Below are positions 1 through 9,335 of a stretch of DNA of 64,000 nt, piece by piece. The stretch is from Mesorhizobium sp. ORS 3324. Lineage in GTDB: Bacteria; Pseudomonadota; Alphaproteobacteria; Rhizobiales; Rhizobiaceae. The translations under genes and the position numbers were made by a program. The stretch lies in assembly GCA_000824825.2 (NCBI GenBank), contig LM655202.1, positions 279,235 to 343,234 of the forward strand, in the 5' to 3' direction. Numbering within the stretch: position 1 is the first letter of the stretch; every line of letters starts with the position of its first letter. Below the pieces are notes generated by a model, which saw only the letters and a program-made list of their open reading frames with translations, made no database searches and was not told the DNA's origin.

Positions 1-591
1 AAGATATCTCCTCAATCCGTGACGTCTTTGCGGATCACGCTGCAGGGACCGTGCCAAAGAGGAAAAATCCGTTTCAACACGCCGCGATCCCTCTAGAGGC
101 GCTATCAATCTTGTTGGCTGAAAAGAGGTCGGACAACCGACACGCACTGTCGGGTTTGTCGAGTACGTCACACAAAGTGTCCGGCCTCGGTTCCCACTGA
201 ACTCTCACATAAATCATTGATGAGCGTACGGAACTTTTTTGCGCTTGTTCAGGCGAATTGGCACGACTTTTGAGGCGCTTATTGGCGGTTGCGGCAAAAA
301 CCGCCGAGACAAAAATCATGCTGCGAGTGCCCTCGCGATCGATCGAACGGAGCAAGCCAAATGTCAGGGCTGGGGCAACATGTCAGGGCTGGGTCAGAAC
401 CGCTCTGCGCGGGTGGAACCGTTCCCCGCCGCTTTAGACGACACGCCCGGTTTCGATGGCGATCACGCTCTCTCGCCAGCAGCGCCCTGCGGACGAGCAG
501 GAGGTCGGCATCAAGCACCACGCTGCGCTCAGTCGACCGGACCCCCGGCGGGGCAGCTGATCCTCAACAAGCAGATGAAGGTCGTTAACAC
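1..591. other. Region without a recognised gene before hmuS
   Basis: No convincing coding region is visible. Besides the promoter at 157-273, it holds a short direct repeat in which ATGTCAGGGCTGGG occurs twice in tandem near 361-394. The repeat resembles the multiple short end repeats of some insertion sequences, but no transposase is attached. Open frames here have no recognisable protein pattern. Confidence 0.5.
157..273 (+). promoter_or_regulatory. NifA upstream activator site plus sigma54-like -24/-12 element
   Basis: A TGT-N10-ACA palindrome lies at 157-172. TTGGCACGACTTTTGAG follows, with GG at 260-261 and GA at 272-273. The -24 half is perfect (TGGCACG), but the -12 dinucleotide is GA instead of the usual GC, as at the nifH promoter of this window. 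The gap from activator site to -24 is 87 bases. The first recognisable gene downstream is hmuS at 592. Reading it as a NifA/RpoN promoter is inference from the motif. Confidence 0.6.
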
Positions 592-1653
592 ATGGACCAG
601 CGTGAGAGACTATCGCCGCACGAAATCCGGCGGGCGCAGCAAGACAATCCAAAGATCCGTGAGCACGATCTCGCCGCCCGACTGGGTATATCGGAAGCGG
701 AATTGGTCGCCGCGCATTGCGGTCTGGGCGCGATTCGTGTCGAGCCGCGCGTCAATGATCTGCTGACCGGCCTCGAAGCGGTCGGCGAGGTGGTGGCGCA
801 TACCCGCAACGAAAGTGCCGTGCACGAAAAGATCGGCGTCTACGACAAGGTGGTCACCGGCAACAAGCATGCTCTGGTACTTGGCGACGACATCGACTTG
901 CGCATCTTCCCGAAAGTTTGGGCGCATGGCTTTGCCGTCGAGAAGCGCAATGGCAAGGACATTAGCCGTAGCCTGCAATTCTTTGATGCCGCCGGCAAGG
1001 CGATGCACAAGGTGCAACTCGGGCCCGCCTCAAATCTCGATGCTTATCAGAAGCTGGTGGCTGAGCTGGAATCCTCGAACCAGGAGCCGATCGTAGTATT
1101 CAAGGCGAGCGGAGCCAGCGATGACGCAGAGGTTCCTGACCGAGCCGCCACGGTGGAGGATCTACGCGAGTGCTGGAGCCAGCTGACGGACGTGCATCAG
1201 TTCTTCGACATGTTGAAGAGACTCAAGCTCAGCCGCCGCGAGGCGGTGCGTATGGTCGGCGAGGTCTACGCTTGGGCGCTCGAAAAGGACGCTATCGGCG
1301 CCATGTTTCAACAGGCGGCCGAAGATGAAATGCCAATCATGTGCTTTGTAGGCAATCGTGGCTGCATCCAGATCCATTCCGGTCCAATCAAGTGGGTCAA
1401 AACAATCGGGCCGTGGATCAATGTGCTCGACGAGACCTTCCATCTGCATCTCGGGACCCACCACGTCCGCGAGATCTGGGCCGTTCGCAAGCCGACCAAG
1501 GACGGTCACGTCACCTCGCTCGAAGCCTACGACGCCGATGGCAAGATGATCGTCCAGTTCTTTGGTAAGCGCCGCGAAGGCGAAGGCGAGCGCGAGGACT
1601 GGCGGTTTCTGGCCGAGACCCTGCCACGCATTCCCGGTCCGACCGCTGCATGA
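592..1653 (+). CDS. hmuS: Hemin-degrading factor, HmuS/HemS family
   Basis: The 353-residue product matches the HmuS/HemS/ChuS family in length and in its two-fold repeated architecture. These cytoplasmic proteins bind heme after uptake and break it down or hand it on. Seen: an N-terminal half with KIGVYDKVVTGNKHALVLG and a second half with the family pattern HLHLGTHHVREIWAVRKPT followed by FGKR. The frame is intact from ATG to TGA, with AAGG about ten bases before the start. No heme-uptake ABC genes are next to it. It stands alone downstream of a NifA/sigma54-like promoter, which is unusual for a gene normally under iron control and suggests use in nodules. The family call is firm; the regulation is inferred. 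Confidence 0.88.
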   Translation: MDQRERLSPHEIRRAQQDNPKIREHDLAARLGISEAELVAAHCGLGAIRVEPRVNDLLTGLEAVGEVVAHTRNESAVHEKIGVYDKVVTGNKHALVLGDDIDLRIFPKVWAHGFAVEKRNGKDISRSLQFFDAAGKAMHKVQLGPASNLDAYQKLVAELESSNQEPIVVFKASGASDDAEVPDRAATVEDLRECWSQLTDVHQFFDMLKRLKLSRREAVRMVGEVYAWALEKDAIGAMFQQAAEDEMPIMCFVGNRGCIQIHSGPIKWVKTIGPWINVLDETFHLHLGTHHVREIWAVRKPTKDGHVTSLEAYDADGKMIVQFFGKRREGEGEREDWRFLAETLPRIPGPTAA

Positions 1654-2453
1654 GGAAAGACCCATTGCATGTTGTTTTCCGTTTTTGCTCGCCGCTCGCG
1701 CCGGAACTCGGCATTCTGCTGGCCATCGCTTTGCCTGCGGGGCGAGTGAGCGCGTAGCTATTGCTTCCCGTACTGTCACAGATCGTTTCGATCGTCGCAA
1801 TCGTCTGCGCGCCTGGCGGCGACTCAGCCGCTGGAAATTCGACGAGGTACTACCCCAGTTCCGCTGAAGATTGACCATTCCGCCACGTGCGTCCGCTGTC
1901 GGCGAAGGTTGTTTTGGTCGGTCAGTCCATCCAACATTGCGGCCGTGGTCCAAAACGAGGTCCATGCTTCGTTCAAGTAGCCGTCCTCAAAGCACTAAGA
2001 TCCTTGGTTAGGCCATTGCTTGCTTGTGATCTGATCCGCAGGCGGGAACAACTCTTAATCTGGCGACAGCACCCGGTGGGCAGATGGAGTGATCTCTGCC
2101 GCGGATCGAAATGCCCCGGCTGCTTGCCGCGCTGTGGAGTGCCGCGCCGGATCCCTTTGCTCGGCCATTCCACCACGTTGCGTCAAACTAACGGCAGCAA
2201 GGACCAACGATCATTCTGCCCCTGCTTCCACCGCGATAGGAGCCGGCTTCGATAAGGTCCTGCTCAATGACCACATGTCCTGGAAAACAATTTTCCAATC
2301 ACGTTTCACCGATACAAAGGCGGAGGCCTCCACTCGCGAGCGGGAGAGCAGGACGCCCAAGGGCCGCGCGTGTTTTCCGGCATCCACTGGCACCCGCCTC
2401 GTCTCATTGCGCGCACGCACCTGGTGGCGCCATGGCGCACCCGAGGATGATAC
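1654..2453. other. 800 bases without a recognised gene
   Basis: Several open frames exist on both strands, but none shows a recognised domain and no ribosome-binding site stands out. It is probably decayed sequence between hmuS and the nod box. Confidence 0.4.
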
Positions 2454-2502
2454 ATCCATCGCGTAAATATGTTGAATCGGAACAATCAATTTTGCCTATA
2501 AC
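2454..2502 (+). promoter_or_regulatory. nod box (NodD-binding site)
   Basis: The sequence begins ATCCATCGCGT and, after a spacer, continues ATCGGAACAATCAATTTTGC, then CTAT. It follows the rhizobial nod-box consensus over both conserved halves (ATCCAY...; ATC-N2-AACAATCnATTTT-N-CC). It lies about 60 bases upstream of the NodO-like gene on the same strand. Flavonoid/NodD control of that gene is inferred from the match. Confidence 0.8.
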
Positions 2503-2563
2503 CTGAAGAGAGATATGAAAAGGTTCAGGTGGCGTGGGGACGCATGGTTAAGGAGTGTCTCTG

Positions 2564-3361
2564 ATGGCTATCCAAGGTAGTCCGCGCGACAATGCCCTCT
2601 TCGGCACCAATGGTGACGATGTGATCACAGATCCCGACGGGAATGACTGGATTGACGCTCTTGGGGGTAATGATTCCATTTCGGCGGGGCCTGGCAATGA
2701 CCGAGTCTTCGGTGGCACAGGCAATGATCATGTGTTTGGCGAGGAGGGCAATGACTACCTCTACGGCGACAACGGGCGAGACGGACCGCACATCACTGCT
2801 GAGGATAATGACAAGCTCTACGGGGGGCCGGGTAGCGACACCCTCTTTGTTGGTGATGGCAGGGATTTTCTGACCGGGGGCACAGGCAGCGACACGTTCG
2901 TGTTCCAATTCCACAACCCGATCCCTGGATATGACCCGCGTTTCGGGCCGGACCCGGATAATACCTCGATCTTGGATTTCAACCCGGCGGATGACACTTT
3001 GGCCTTCGATGCGGTTGGCCTCGGTAGCGACGGTTTTGGCGCCAACTTCGTCAACCACGCCAGCTCACGGTCGGGCCATCCAGTTGACACCTTCTACAGC
3101 GGCGACGCCGCGGGCGCGAACGGCGAGCATGTCGTCGTGCTCACCAACTCGTTCAGCAACGGCTCCCAAGCTGCGGATGCGATCTCCAATGAGCATACCG
3201 GCGACATTATCGTTTACTTTAATCCGTTAACCAATTCAGGGAATCTGGCCTACGTCACCTCCGATAACCATGCCGACGATTTTGCTCATCTTAGTAATGT
3301 CCAAAGCGTCGCGAATCTGGCCGGGCTTGGGTTGAGCGCATGGGACTTTAACTTCGTCTGA
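2564..3361 (+). CDS. nodO: RTX calcium-binding secreted protein, NodO-like
   Basis: The 265-residue product has glycine/aspartate-rich nonapeptide repeats over about residues 15-110 ([36 protein letters not shown]). These are the hallmark of RTX proteins that bind calcium and leave through type I secretion with an uncleaved C-terminal signal. No N-terminal signal peptide is seen, and the tail (AWDFNFV) is short and hydrophobic, as type I signals often are. NodO of Rhizobium leguminosarum has similar size and layout, is nod-box controlled, and forms cation channels in plant membranes. The start at 2564 is chosen over GTG 2555 because AAGGAG lies eight bases upstream. The nod box supports the NodO reading; sequence identity to NodO could not be measured. 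Confidence 0.72.
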   Translation: MAIQGSPRDNALFGTNGDDVITDPDGNDWIDALGGNDSISAGPGNDRVFGGTGNDHVFGEEGNDYLYGDNGRDGPHITAEDNDKLYGGPGSDTLFVGDGRDFLTGGTGSDTFVFQFHNPIPGYDPRFGPDPDNTSILDFNPADDTLAFDAVGLGSDGFGANFVNHASSRSGHPVDTFYSGDAAGANGEHVVVLTNSFSNGSQAADAISNEHTGDIIVYFNPLTNSGNLAYVTSDNHADDFAHLSNVQSVANLAGLGLSAWDFNFV

Positions 3362-3479
3362 TCCGCGGGAACCGTTTTGGATCGGATAGGACGCGATGCG
3401 CTACCGCGTAGATAAACCGCCTGTTTGCTTCGCGCGGATCGCCTCTGTGGCTAGATGACGGCGCGGCTATCGCGCTTGC

Positions 3480-4170
3480 CCTTGAAAAGGCCGGAAGATC
3501 AGCGTGCCACTGCCTGCAGATTGATGTGCCGAAAGGGCTGAAGTGGCAAGGTTTATTATCTTGCCCTTGCATGGCCCATCGTTCTGCTCAAGCAGCAGCG
3601 GCGCCGACGAGGCGCATGATGGCCTCATTGGGGAAGATGCCGACGACCTCGGTGCTCCATTCAATTTCGCCGTTGAGCGGCTCGACCGATATCTCGATGC
3701 GGTGCTCTTTGACGAAGCTCATGCCGGCAAGCACGTCATGTTCAGTCTCGTTCCTCGATGATGACGAGCTTGAGGATTTTTGGCCGGATCTGGACGGCAA
3801 CGATCGGTCTCCTGGGCTGGTGGCGATGAAGGCCGAGACCATGCGACGGCCGCTCTTGCCGATGCGCCAGTAAGTCTTTCATGAAATGTACCCGCCGCCC
3901 GCCAGCGCTACCAAGTAGCTGGAGCACCTTCGAGACCGCCGGCAGACGCTCCCAGGGACGTCGAGGACGACAAGCTTGACGTCTTGGAAGCCGCGGCTCG
4001 TCAGTTTGCGCAGGAGCTCGGTCCAGGTCGGCTTGGCCACTGGTGCCGACCTCATGCCAAGCACCTGGCGGTCGGTGGCGACGCCGACGGCGATAATCAC
4101 CGCAACCGAGACGATGCGGCCGCCGCGGCGCACCTTCAGACAGATCGCATATATCCACACCTACGGCCAA
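3480..4170 (-). pseudogene. IS256-family transposase relic
   Basis: Reading the minus strand in shifting frames gives pieces typical of IS256/Mutator transposases: LKVRRGGRIVSVAVIIAVGV, then VHFMKDLLAH, VSAFIAT, then FVKEHRI, PLNGEI, EVVGIFPNEA and LLLEQNDGP. At least three frameshifts break it, and no full-length frame survives. It separates the NodO-like gene from the P450 operon. It is a dead mobile element. Confidence 0.75.
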
Positions 4171-4791
4171 TCGTCCTCGATCGGCCGTCAATCAAGGCCT
4201 CCGGCCTCCCGTCGTTTGCGAGGTGAGAAAGCCGAATGGCTGCGGTACTCGGCGACGACCGCAATGCTGGCGCGTCGGCGACCAAAGAGTCTCAACATTA
4301 TGACAAATCGGCAGAAGAGCCCCAGAAAGAGTGTGCTGCAGTCCCCGTGTCGGGTATTCGACAAAGCTGACAGCAGGTGTCGGTTGTCGGACGTTTTGCC
4401 GGGAGACATGTGGTCATCCTATGAGCGGCGGTTCCAGTGGTGGCTGAGCCATAGACCGGTGCAGCACCATCGATACGGCCGAGCCGGCACGCAACTTGCT
4501 TAGATGATTTCGGGGCGCAAGCAGCAATGCGTCACGGAGCTCAGCGACGATTGACCAGTCTCTCAACTTCAAGGGGATAACCAGTGGGTTACGCTTTAGA
4601 ACCGCGGCACCAAGCAGGAGCCTTTGCTGCTTGAATGCGCAACCGATCTCTTGCGCTGGTGCGCAGTTTGGTTGCATCGCGCAACGACACGCTAGAGCTG
4701 GGACTTACCGGGTGCTGGCCAATCGACCTTGAGATCGGGCTGCAATCTCAATCTAGCGCATGAACGCCCAGCGTTCAGGAGAAGAGGCCAA
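4171..4791. other. Promoter region and leader of the P450 operon
   Basis: No gene is recognised. The region holds the NifA/sigma54 promoter at 4348-4500 and then about 280 bases of untranslated leader before the P450 start. A 16-codon ORF begins at 4503 close to the expected transcript start, but nothing supports its translation. Confidence 0.4.
4348..4500 (+). promoter_or_regulatory. NifA activator site and sigma54 promoter of the P450-nifQ operon
   Basis: TGT-N10-ACA lies at 4348-4363. CGGCACGCAACTTGCT follows, with GG at 4486-4487 and GC at 4498-4499, exactly ten bases apart and close to the TGGCACG-N4-TTGCT consensus. The gap from activator site to -24 is 122 bases. The site points at the P450 gene and probably drives the whole run to nifQ. 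Confidence 0.85.
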
Positions 4792-6006
4792 ATGGAAAAT
4801 CCGGTTCCAGATCATGTCCCGCCCGAAATGGTGAGGGACTTTAGCCTGTTCACTTCGCCGGGCATGTCACCGACTCCCAACGGGGATCCCCACGCGGCAG
4901 TCGCTTGCGTCCATTCCGGCCCGCCTATCTTTTATTCACCCCTCAACACGCGCGACGGCAGGGGCACCTGGGTGATCACCCGCGCCAGCGACCAGCGCCG
5001 GGTGCTGCAGGACACCGAAACTTTTTCCAGCCATCGCAGCATCTTTGCCTCCGCCCTGGGTGAAAACTGGCCGATGATCCCGCTTGAACTCGATCCCCCG
5101 GCCCATGGCGCCTTTCGCTCATTGCTCAATCCGCTGTTTTCGCCAAAGCGGGTGGCGGCATTGGAGCCGGCTGTCCGTGAGCGGGCAATCAGGCTCATCG
5201 ACGGGATCGCCGCATCGGGCACAAGCTGCGATGTCATGAAGGATTTCGCATTTCCGTTCACGGTAAACATCTTCCTTCATCTCCTAGGGCTCCCGGATGA
5301 CCGAATCGACACATTTGTCGGATGGGGGAGAGATCTGCTCCACGGCGACGATGTGAAACGGCCGGCCGCGGCCCGGACGATCGTATCCTTCATTGATGAA
5401 CTTGCAGCCGCCCGCCGCAATGACCTGCTTGACGATTTCATGACGTTCGTCGTGCAGGCACAGGTTGAGGGCCGCCGCCTGACGAAACAGGAAGTACGCG
5501 GCGTCGGCGTGCTTGTCTTTGTTGCCGGGCTCGACACTGTTGCAGCAGCCATAGGCTTTGACCTGGCCTATCTTGCGCGCAACCTCAAGGATCAGGAATT
5601 GCTGCGCAGCGAACCAGGCCGGATCGTGGCCGCGGCTGAAGAATTGCTGCGCGCCTATCCGACCGTTCAGTTGATCCGCGTGGCAACGAAAGATATCGAC
5701 TTCGAAGGCGCGCCGATCCGCAAGGGAGATTATGTTTCCTGCGCCACGATGATCGCCAACCGCGACCCGGCGGAATTCGAATGCCCCAACACGGTCGATC
5801 TGGCACGAGAGGACAACCGCCATGCCACCTTTGGCTATGGTCCCCACCGTTGCCTTGGCTCACATCTTGCCCGACGTGAGATCGTCGTTGGGCTGGAGGA
5901 GTGGCTGGCGCGCATCCCCGCCTTCCGGATCAAGAACGGTACGGCGCCCATCACCTCTGGCGGCCATGTGTTCGGAATCGAAAATCTGATTCTAGACTGG
6001 TCCTGA
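4792..6006 (+). CDS. Cytochrome P450 (CYP127-like)
   Basis: The 404-residue soluble bacterial P450 has the I-helix motif AGLDT near residue 243, the E-x-x-R of helix K (EELLR), and the heme-binding loop FGYGPHRCLG with the axial Cys at residue 354. The start at 4792 is preferred over 4729 because GGAGAAGAGG lies just upstream and the family length then fits. It heads a run with a small ferredoxin, an NTF2-like protein, an SDR and a luciferase-like monooxygenase. From memory, a similar set (y4vG to y4vJ) lies next to nifH on the symbiotic plasmid of strain NGR234. The substrate is unknown. The NifA/sigma54 promoter implies expression in fixing nodules. Confidence 0.9.
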   Translation: MENPVPDHVPPEMVRDFSLFTSPGMSPTPNGDPHAAVACVHSGPPIFYSPLNTRDGRGTWVITRASDQRRVLQDTETFSSHRSIFASALGENWPMIPLELDPPAHGAFRSLLNPLFSPKRVAALEPAVRERAIRLIDGIAASGTSCDVMKDFAFPFTVNIFLHLLGLPDDRIDTFVGWGRDLLHGDDVKRPAAARTIVSFIDELAAARRNDLLDDFMTFVVQAQVEGRRLTKQEVRGVGVLVFVAGLDTVAAAIGFDLAYLARNLKDQELLRSEPGRIVAAAEELLRAYPTVQLIRVATKDIDFEGAPIRKGDYVSCATMIANRDPAEFECPNTVDLAREDNRHATFGYGPHRCLGSHLARREIVVGLEEWLARIPAFRIKNGTAPITSGGHVFGIENLILDWS

Positions 6007-6053
6007 CCAAGCCCCGCCCCGAGCCGAGGTACAAAGACAATGGAGGCAGCGCC

Positions 6054-6263
6054 ATGCGCATCATCGTCCAAAATGCCAAATGCCAGGGTCACGCGCGATG
6101 CGCGGCGCACGCGCCACACATCTTCAAGCTCGATGACGCGGGTTACATCCTGCCCGGTAACATCGAAGTTGCGGAAGGGGAGGAACTGACTGCATCGCGG
6201 GGCGCGCGATCCTGTCCCGAACGTGCACTTAAACTCGACCGGGAACCCTGCAGCACGAGTTGA
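6054..6263 (+). CDS. Small P450-associated ferredoxin, probably [3Fe-4S]
   Basis: The 69-residue protein begins [16 protein letters not shown] and has a third Cys at SCPERAL, giving the Cys-x2-H-x2-C ... C-P pattern of the small ferredoxins that feed electrons to bacterial P450s. It lies 47 bases after the P450 stop in the same orientation, with GGAGG before the start. It is therefore the likely direct electron donor to that P450. The C-terminal tail is short. Cluster type is inferred from the three cysteines and not proven. Confidence 0.85.
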   Translation: MRIIVQNAKCQGHARCAAHAPHIFKLDDAGYILPGNIEVAEGEELTASRGARSCPERALKLDREPCSTS

Positions 6264-6475
6264 ACCTGACTCATTCCACCAAGAGTCCGGCGGGCATGAA
6301 AGGGATCGCCCAAGCGGCCCAAACGGGACCCGAGCCAGGCGCCTTCCGTTCTACCACCGTCCTCGTCCAACTGCGCAGGGGCATCTGCGGCATCGAGATG
6401 TCCCGCAGAATGCGCAAACGCCAAGGTGCGGTTCGCAAAACACCTCTTCCGATCACAGAATCCGTGGCAGAGCCG

Positions 6476-7117
6476 ATGGAACAGACGAAAATTGCCCAAC
6501 TAATCGACCGTGAGGCGATCCGCGACTGCCTCTATCGATACTGCCGCGGGATCGACCGCGCCGATGAAGCGGCGCTACGCAGCGCGTACTGGCCCGATGC
6601 GCATGACAATCACGGGGCCTATTGCGGTCCTGCAGAGGGGTTCATCGAGTTTGCACTCGGCGTCTTCAAGGCCGGACCCCGCAACATCCACCAGATCACC
6701 AACATCCTGATCGAATTCATCAGTTCGTCAGAGGCTGCGGTCGAGAGCTATTTCACCGCGCTACAACGCGCACCAGATCAAGACGGAGACGTGCGCCAGA
6801 CGCTCCTGTGCGGCCGTTACTGCGATCTGTTTCACAAGAGGGAAGCTGAGTGGCGGATTGCCGAACGGACGGTGGTCTACGATTGGATAGAGGAGCAGCT
6901 CCCACCAGCGGGCGTTGAGGCAGAACGGTTCGGCCCGCGCCGGCCGATCGGAGCACCGCATCCGGACGATCCGGTCTACAGGTTCGGAAAGCGTCGCATT
7001 CCTTCTCGCCATGACCCTTCGGAGGCGTCGAACGATACAGCCGCATCCGCCGAGGAGACTGAAGGCCCTGACAACTTTGCGATGCTACAGCGATCCCGGC
7101 GAAAGACGGCCCGGTGA
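6476..7117 (+). CDS. NTF2/SnoaL-like protein
   Basis: The product has 213 residues. The first about 150 ([20 protein letters not shown]..., [18 protein letters not shown]) follow the SnoaL/NTF2-like fold found in hydratases, isomerases and ring-hydroxylating dioxygenase small subunits. The frame is open back to 6260, but the start at 6476 begins the domain. The last 45 residues (after DDPVYRFG) are basic and unlike the family, so the 3' end may be frameshifted. It sits between the ferredoxin and the SDR, so it probably helps turn over a P450 product. The reaction is unknown. Confidence 0.7.
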   Translation: MEQTKIAQLIDREAIRDCLYRYCRGIDRADEAALRSAYWPDAHDNHGAYCGPAEGFIEFALGVFKAGPRNIHQITNILIEFISSSEAAVESYFTALQRAPDQDGDVRQTLLCGRYCDLFHKREAEWRIAERTVVYDWIEEQLPPAGVEAERFGPRRPIGAPHPDDPVYRFGKRRIPSRHDPSEASNDTAASAEETEGPDNFAMLQRSRRKTAR

Positions 7118-7430
7118 AGGGGCGCCAAATTGCATTGCCTTTCTGCCCGCGACGCCGTGAGCGATCGGATCTCTCCCACGAGCCCGCCGACGACACGGTG
7201 TCCACAAATTTGCGGGACCTGGCAGCGCCGACCATCGAGGCAAGCTCCTGTCCTTGGCCGGTCCCGCAGCAGCCTCGGCGACCTAATCGGAAGTTGGACC
7301 GCTGCCGCATCGCTGCCTCGTCTTTCCGGTTCCGCAACTGGCCTTCGCCAGGACGCGCTGCGACGCATCTTTGCCGCTCAAAAATTGATTGGCTGAAATC
7401 GCTCAAGGGAGCGCGGGAGAAGTCCTCAAC
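7118..7430. other. 313 bases without a recognised gene inside the P450 operon
   Basis: An open frame crosses it, but its translation has no recognised pattern. It may be the decayed remainder of another operon gene. Confidence 0.35.
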
Positions 7431-9029
7431 ATGCAGACAGGACGTATTGTCATCATTACGGGCGCCGCGGGTGGGATCGGGCGTGCCCTGGTCGAAATTT
7501 TTGCCAGGGATGGAGACACTGTCGTTGCGGTAGACCTTCCTGGCAGCGGTGTCGTTGAACTGGCCCTCCGTCTCGGCCACCCGCATCTCGGCCTCGTGTG
7601 CGACGTCTCGCGGGAGGAGGATGTGCTCGCGCTTTACGGTCGGATCGAAGCACAGTTCGCCCAGATCAGCGTCCTCGTCAACAACGCCGCGATGGGACCC
7701 ACGATGGCTGCGAGCGTCGAGACTGGTGTCGACGCCTTCCGCCTCGCCCTGGCGGTAAACTTGATTGGACCGTTCGTCATGGCCCGCGAAGCGGCGAGGC
7801 GCATGAGGCGGGGCGGCGCCATCGTCAACGTCGCTTCGATGGCGGGTGTCGTAGGCAATCCCAAGCGCAATGCCTACGCGGCCTCGAAGGCGGGCCTGAT
7901 CTCGTTGACGAAGTCGCTTGCATGTGAGTGGGCTTCTCGCGGCATTCGCGTGACGGCGGTAGCGCCCGGCTACGTGCGCACGCCGATGGTGGCGGAGCTG
8001 GAACGCGCGGGCAAAGTGGACCTAGCGGCCGTGCGCCGCCGCGTGCCGCTGGGGCGTTTGGCGCGCCCGGACGAGATCGCCCTCGCCGTGCGTTTTCTGA
8101 CCAGCTCGCAGGCACGCTACATCACCGGTTCAGTGCTGGCGGTCGACGGAGGCTGGATGTCATTCAACCAGCCGGGGGATGCGCACCCGCAGGTGAATGG
8201 GATACCCCAAGCCGAACTCTGCTGTCCGGCCGAACGCACCGACGCGCGAATCGTGCTCGTCACCGGCGGCGCGAACGGCATAGGCGCGGCCGTCGTTCGC
8301 CGCTTTGCAGCAAACGGCGATACCGTTGTGATTGCTGACAGAGATGGCGCTGCAGCGGCAGAACTCGCTGCATGGCTCCGCGGCAACAACCCGGCCAAAG
8401 GCGTGGATGTGGCCGTCGAGAGCGAGGTGGTAGCGCTATTCGAGGAGCTGCGGGCGCGCTTCGGGCGCATCGATGTGCTCGTCAACGGTGCTGCTGCCGC
8501 CGACACTTTGGTGTTGGGAATCGAACAAATACCGGAACACATCCAACACGTCTTGGATGTCAATCTTACCGGGGCCTTCACCTGTGCTCGCGAAGCGATC
8601 AAGGCGATGCGCGCTGGCGGCGTGATCCTCAACATCGGATCGATCAACAGCTTTCTGCCTTTCGCGCCGCGCCATGCCTACGGTGCCTCCCAGGCGGGGC
8701 TTGACATTCTGACCCGATGCCTGGCGGCCGAACTCGGGCCGGTCGGCATACGGACGGCCACAGTCGCTCCTGGCTTCATTTGCACGCCGGGCATTGCTCA
8801 GTTGGCGAAGGTCGGCCGCATCGACATGAAAACGATCGCACGACGCATCCCGATGGGCAGGCTGGGACAGCCGAAAGACGTCGCTGACGCAGCGTTCTTC
8901 CTGGCTTCGTCCGCCGCCTCATACGTCAACGGCTCCATCCTTTACGTGGACGGCGGCTGGACCTCGTTCGGTGATGCAGGAAACGCCTGCGAACTCGATA
9001 ACGAGTATTTTGCGGAGGCCGCATGTTGA
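7431..9029 (+). CDS. Tandem short-chain dehydrogenase/reductase (two fused SDR domains)
   Basis: The 532-residue product has two complete SDR domains. The first has the NAD(P) motif TGAAGGIG near residue 10, NNAAMG, and the active-site YAASK. The second, from about residue 275, has TGGANGIG and then YGASQ, so the catalytic Lys of Y-x3-K is Gln there. Both domains end in the typical VDGGW. The first domain should therefore be a working oxidoreductase, and the second may be altered or structural. The start is 7431 (AAGGGAGCG upstream). From memory, a similar double SDR (y4vI) exists in NGR234 in the same context. It probably oxidises or reduces a P450 product. Confidence 0.88.
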   Translation: MQTGRIVIITGAAGGIGRALVEIFARDGDTVVAVDLPGSGVVELALRLGHPHLGLVCDVSREEDVLALYGRIEAQFAQISVLVNNAAMGPTMAASVETGVDAFRLALAVNLIGPFVMAREAARRMRRGGAIVNVASMAGVVGNPKRNAYAASKAGLISLTKSLACEWASRGIRVTAVAPGYVRTPMVAELERAGKVDLAAVRRRVPLGRLARPDEIALAVRFLTSSQARYITGSVLAVDGGWMSFNQPGDAHPQVNGIPQAELCCPAERTDARIVLVTGGANGIGAAVVRRFAANGDTVVIADRDGAAAAELAAWLRGNNPAKGVDVAVESEVVALFEELRARFGRIDVLVNGAAAADTLVLGIEQIPEHIQHVLDVNLTGAFTCAREAIKAMRAGGVILNIGSINSFLPFAPRHAYGASQAGLDILTRCLAAELGPVGIRTATVAPGFICTPGIAQLAKVGRIDMKTIARRIPMGRLGQPKDVADAAFFLASSAASYVNGSILYVDGGWTSFGDAGNACELDNEYFAEAAC

Positions 9030-9335
9030 GTCTCGACTATTCGCCAGGCGACCGGCCGCGGCTCATCGAAGCCGAGTTCGACCAAGGCTTCAGGGTCCGC
9101 TTGGGCGCCGCGCTCGCGCCGCTGTGACCGAAGATGTCGTCCTCGGCGAGACGAAACGTCGGTCCTCATCGCTGTCGAAGCAGTTCCAACCGCTCGGTGC
9201 GCCTGCAACCGCCGAAAGCCTTGCCGCATGACCACGCCGCCGCCAAGGGCAAGATCGAGGCCGCGGCCAAGCCTTGGGTGGGTACTTAGCGCAACTCCCG
9301 ACCGTGCCCACTCCCTCCACAGACAAGGAAACACC
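9030..9335. other. 306 bases without a recognised gene between the SDR and LLM genes
   Basis: A 34-codon frame starting at 9023 overlaps the SDR stop (MLSLDYSPGDRPRL...) and then ends. Another frame later shows an alanine-rich helix-like tail. Together they look like a small decayed gene that I cannot name. Confidence 0.3.

Noticed and set aside
4503-4553. 16-codon leader peptide in the P450 operon leader
   Set aside because: No ribosome-binding site and no attenuator-like structure support it.
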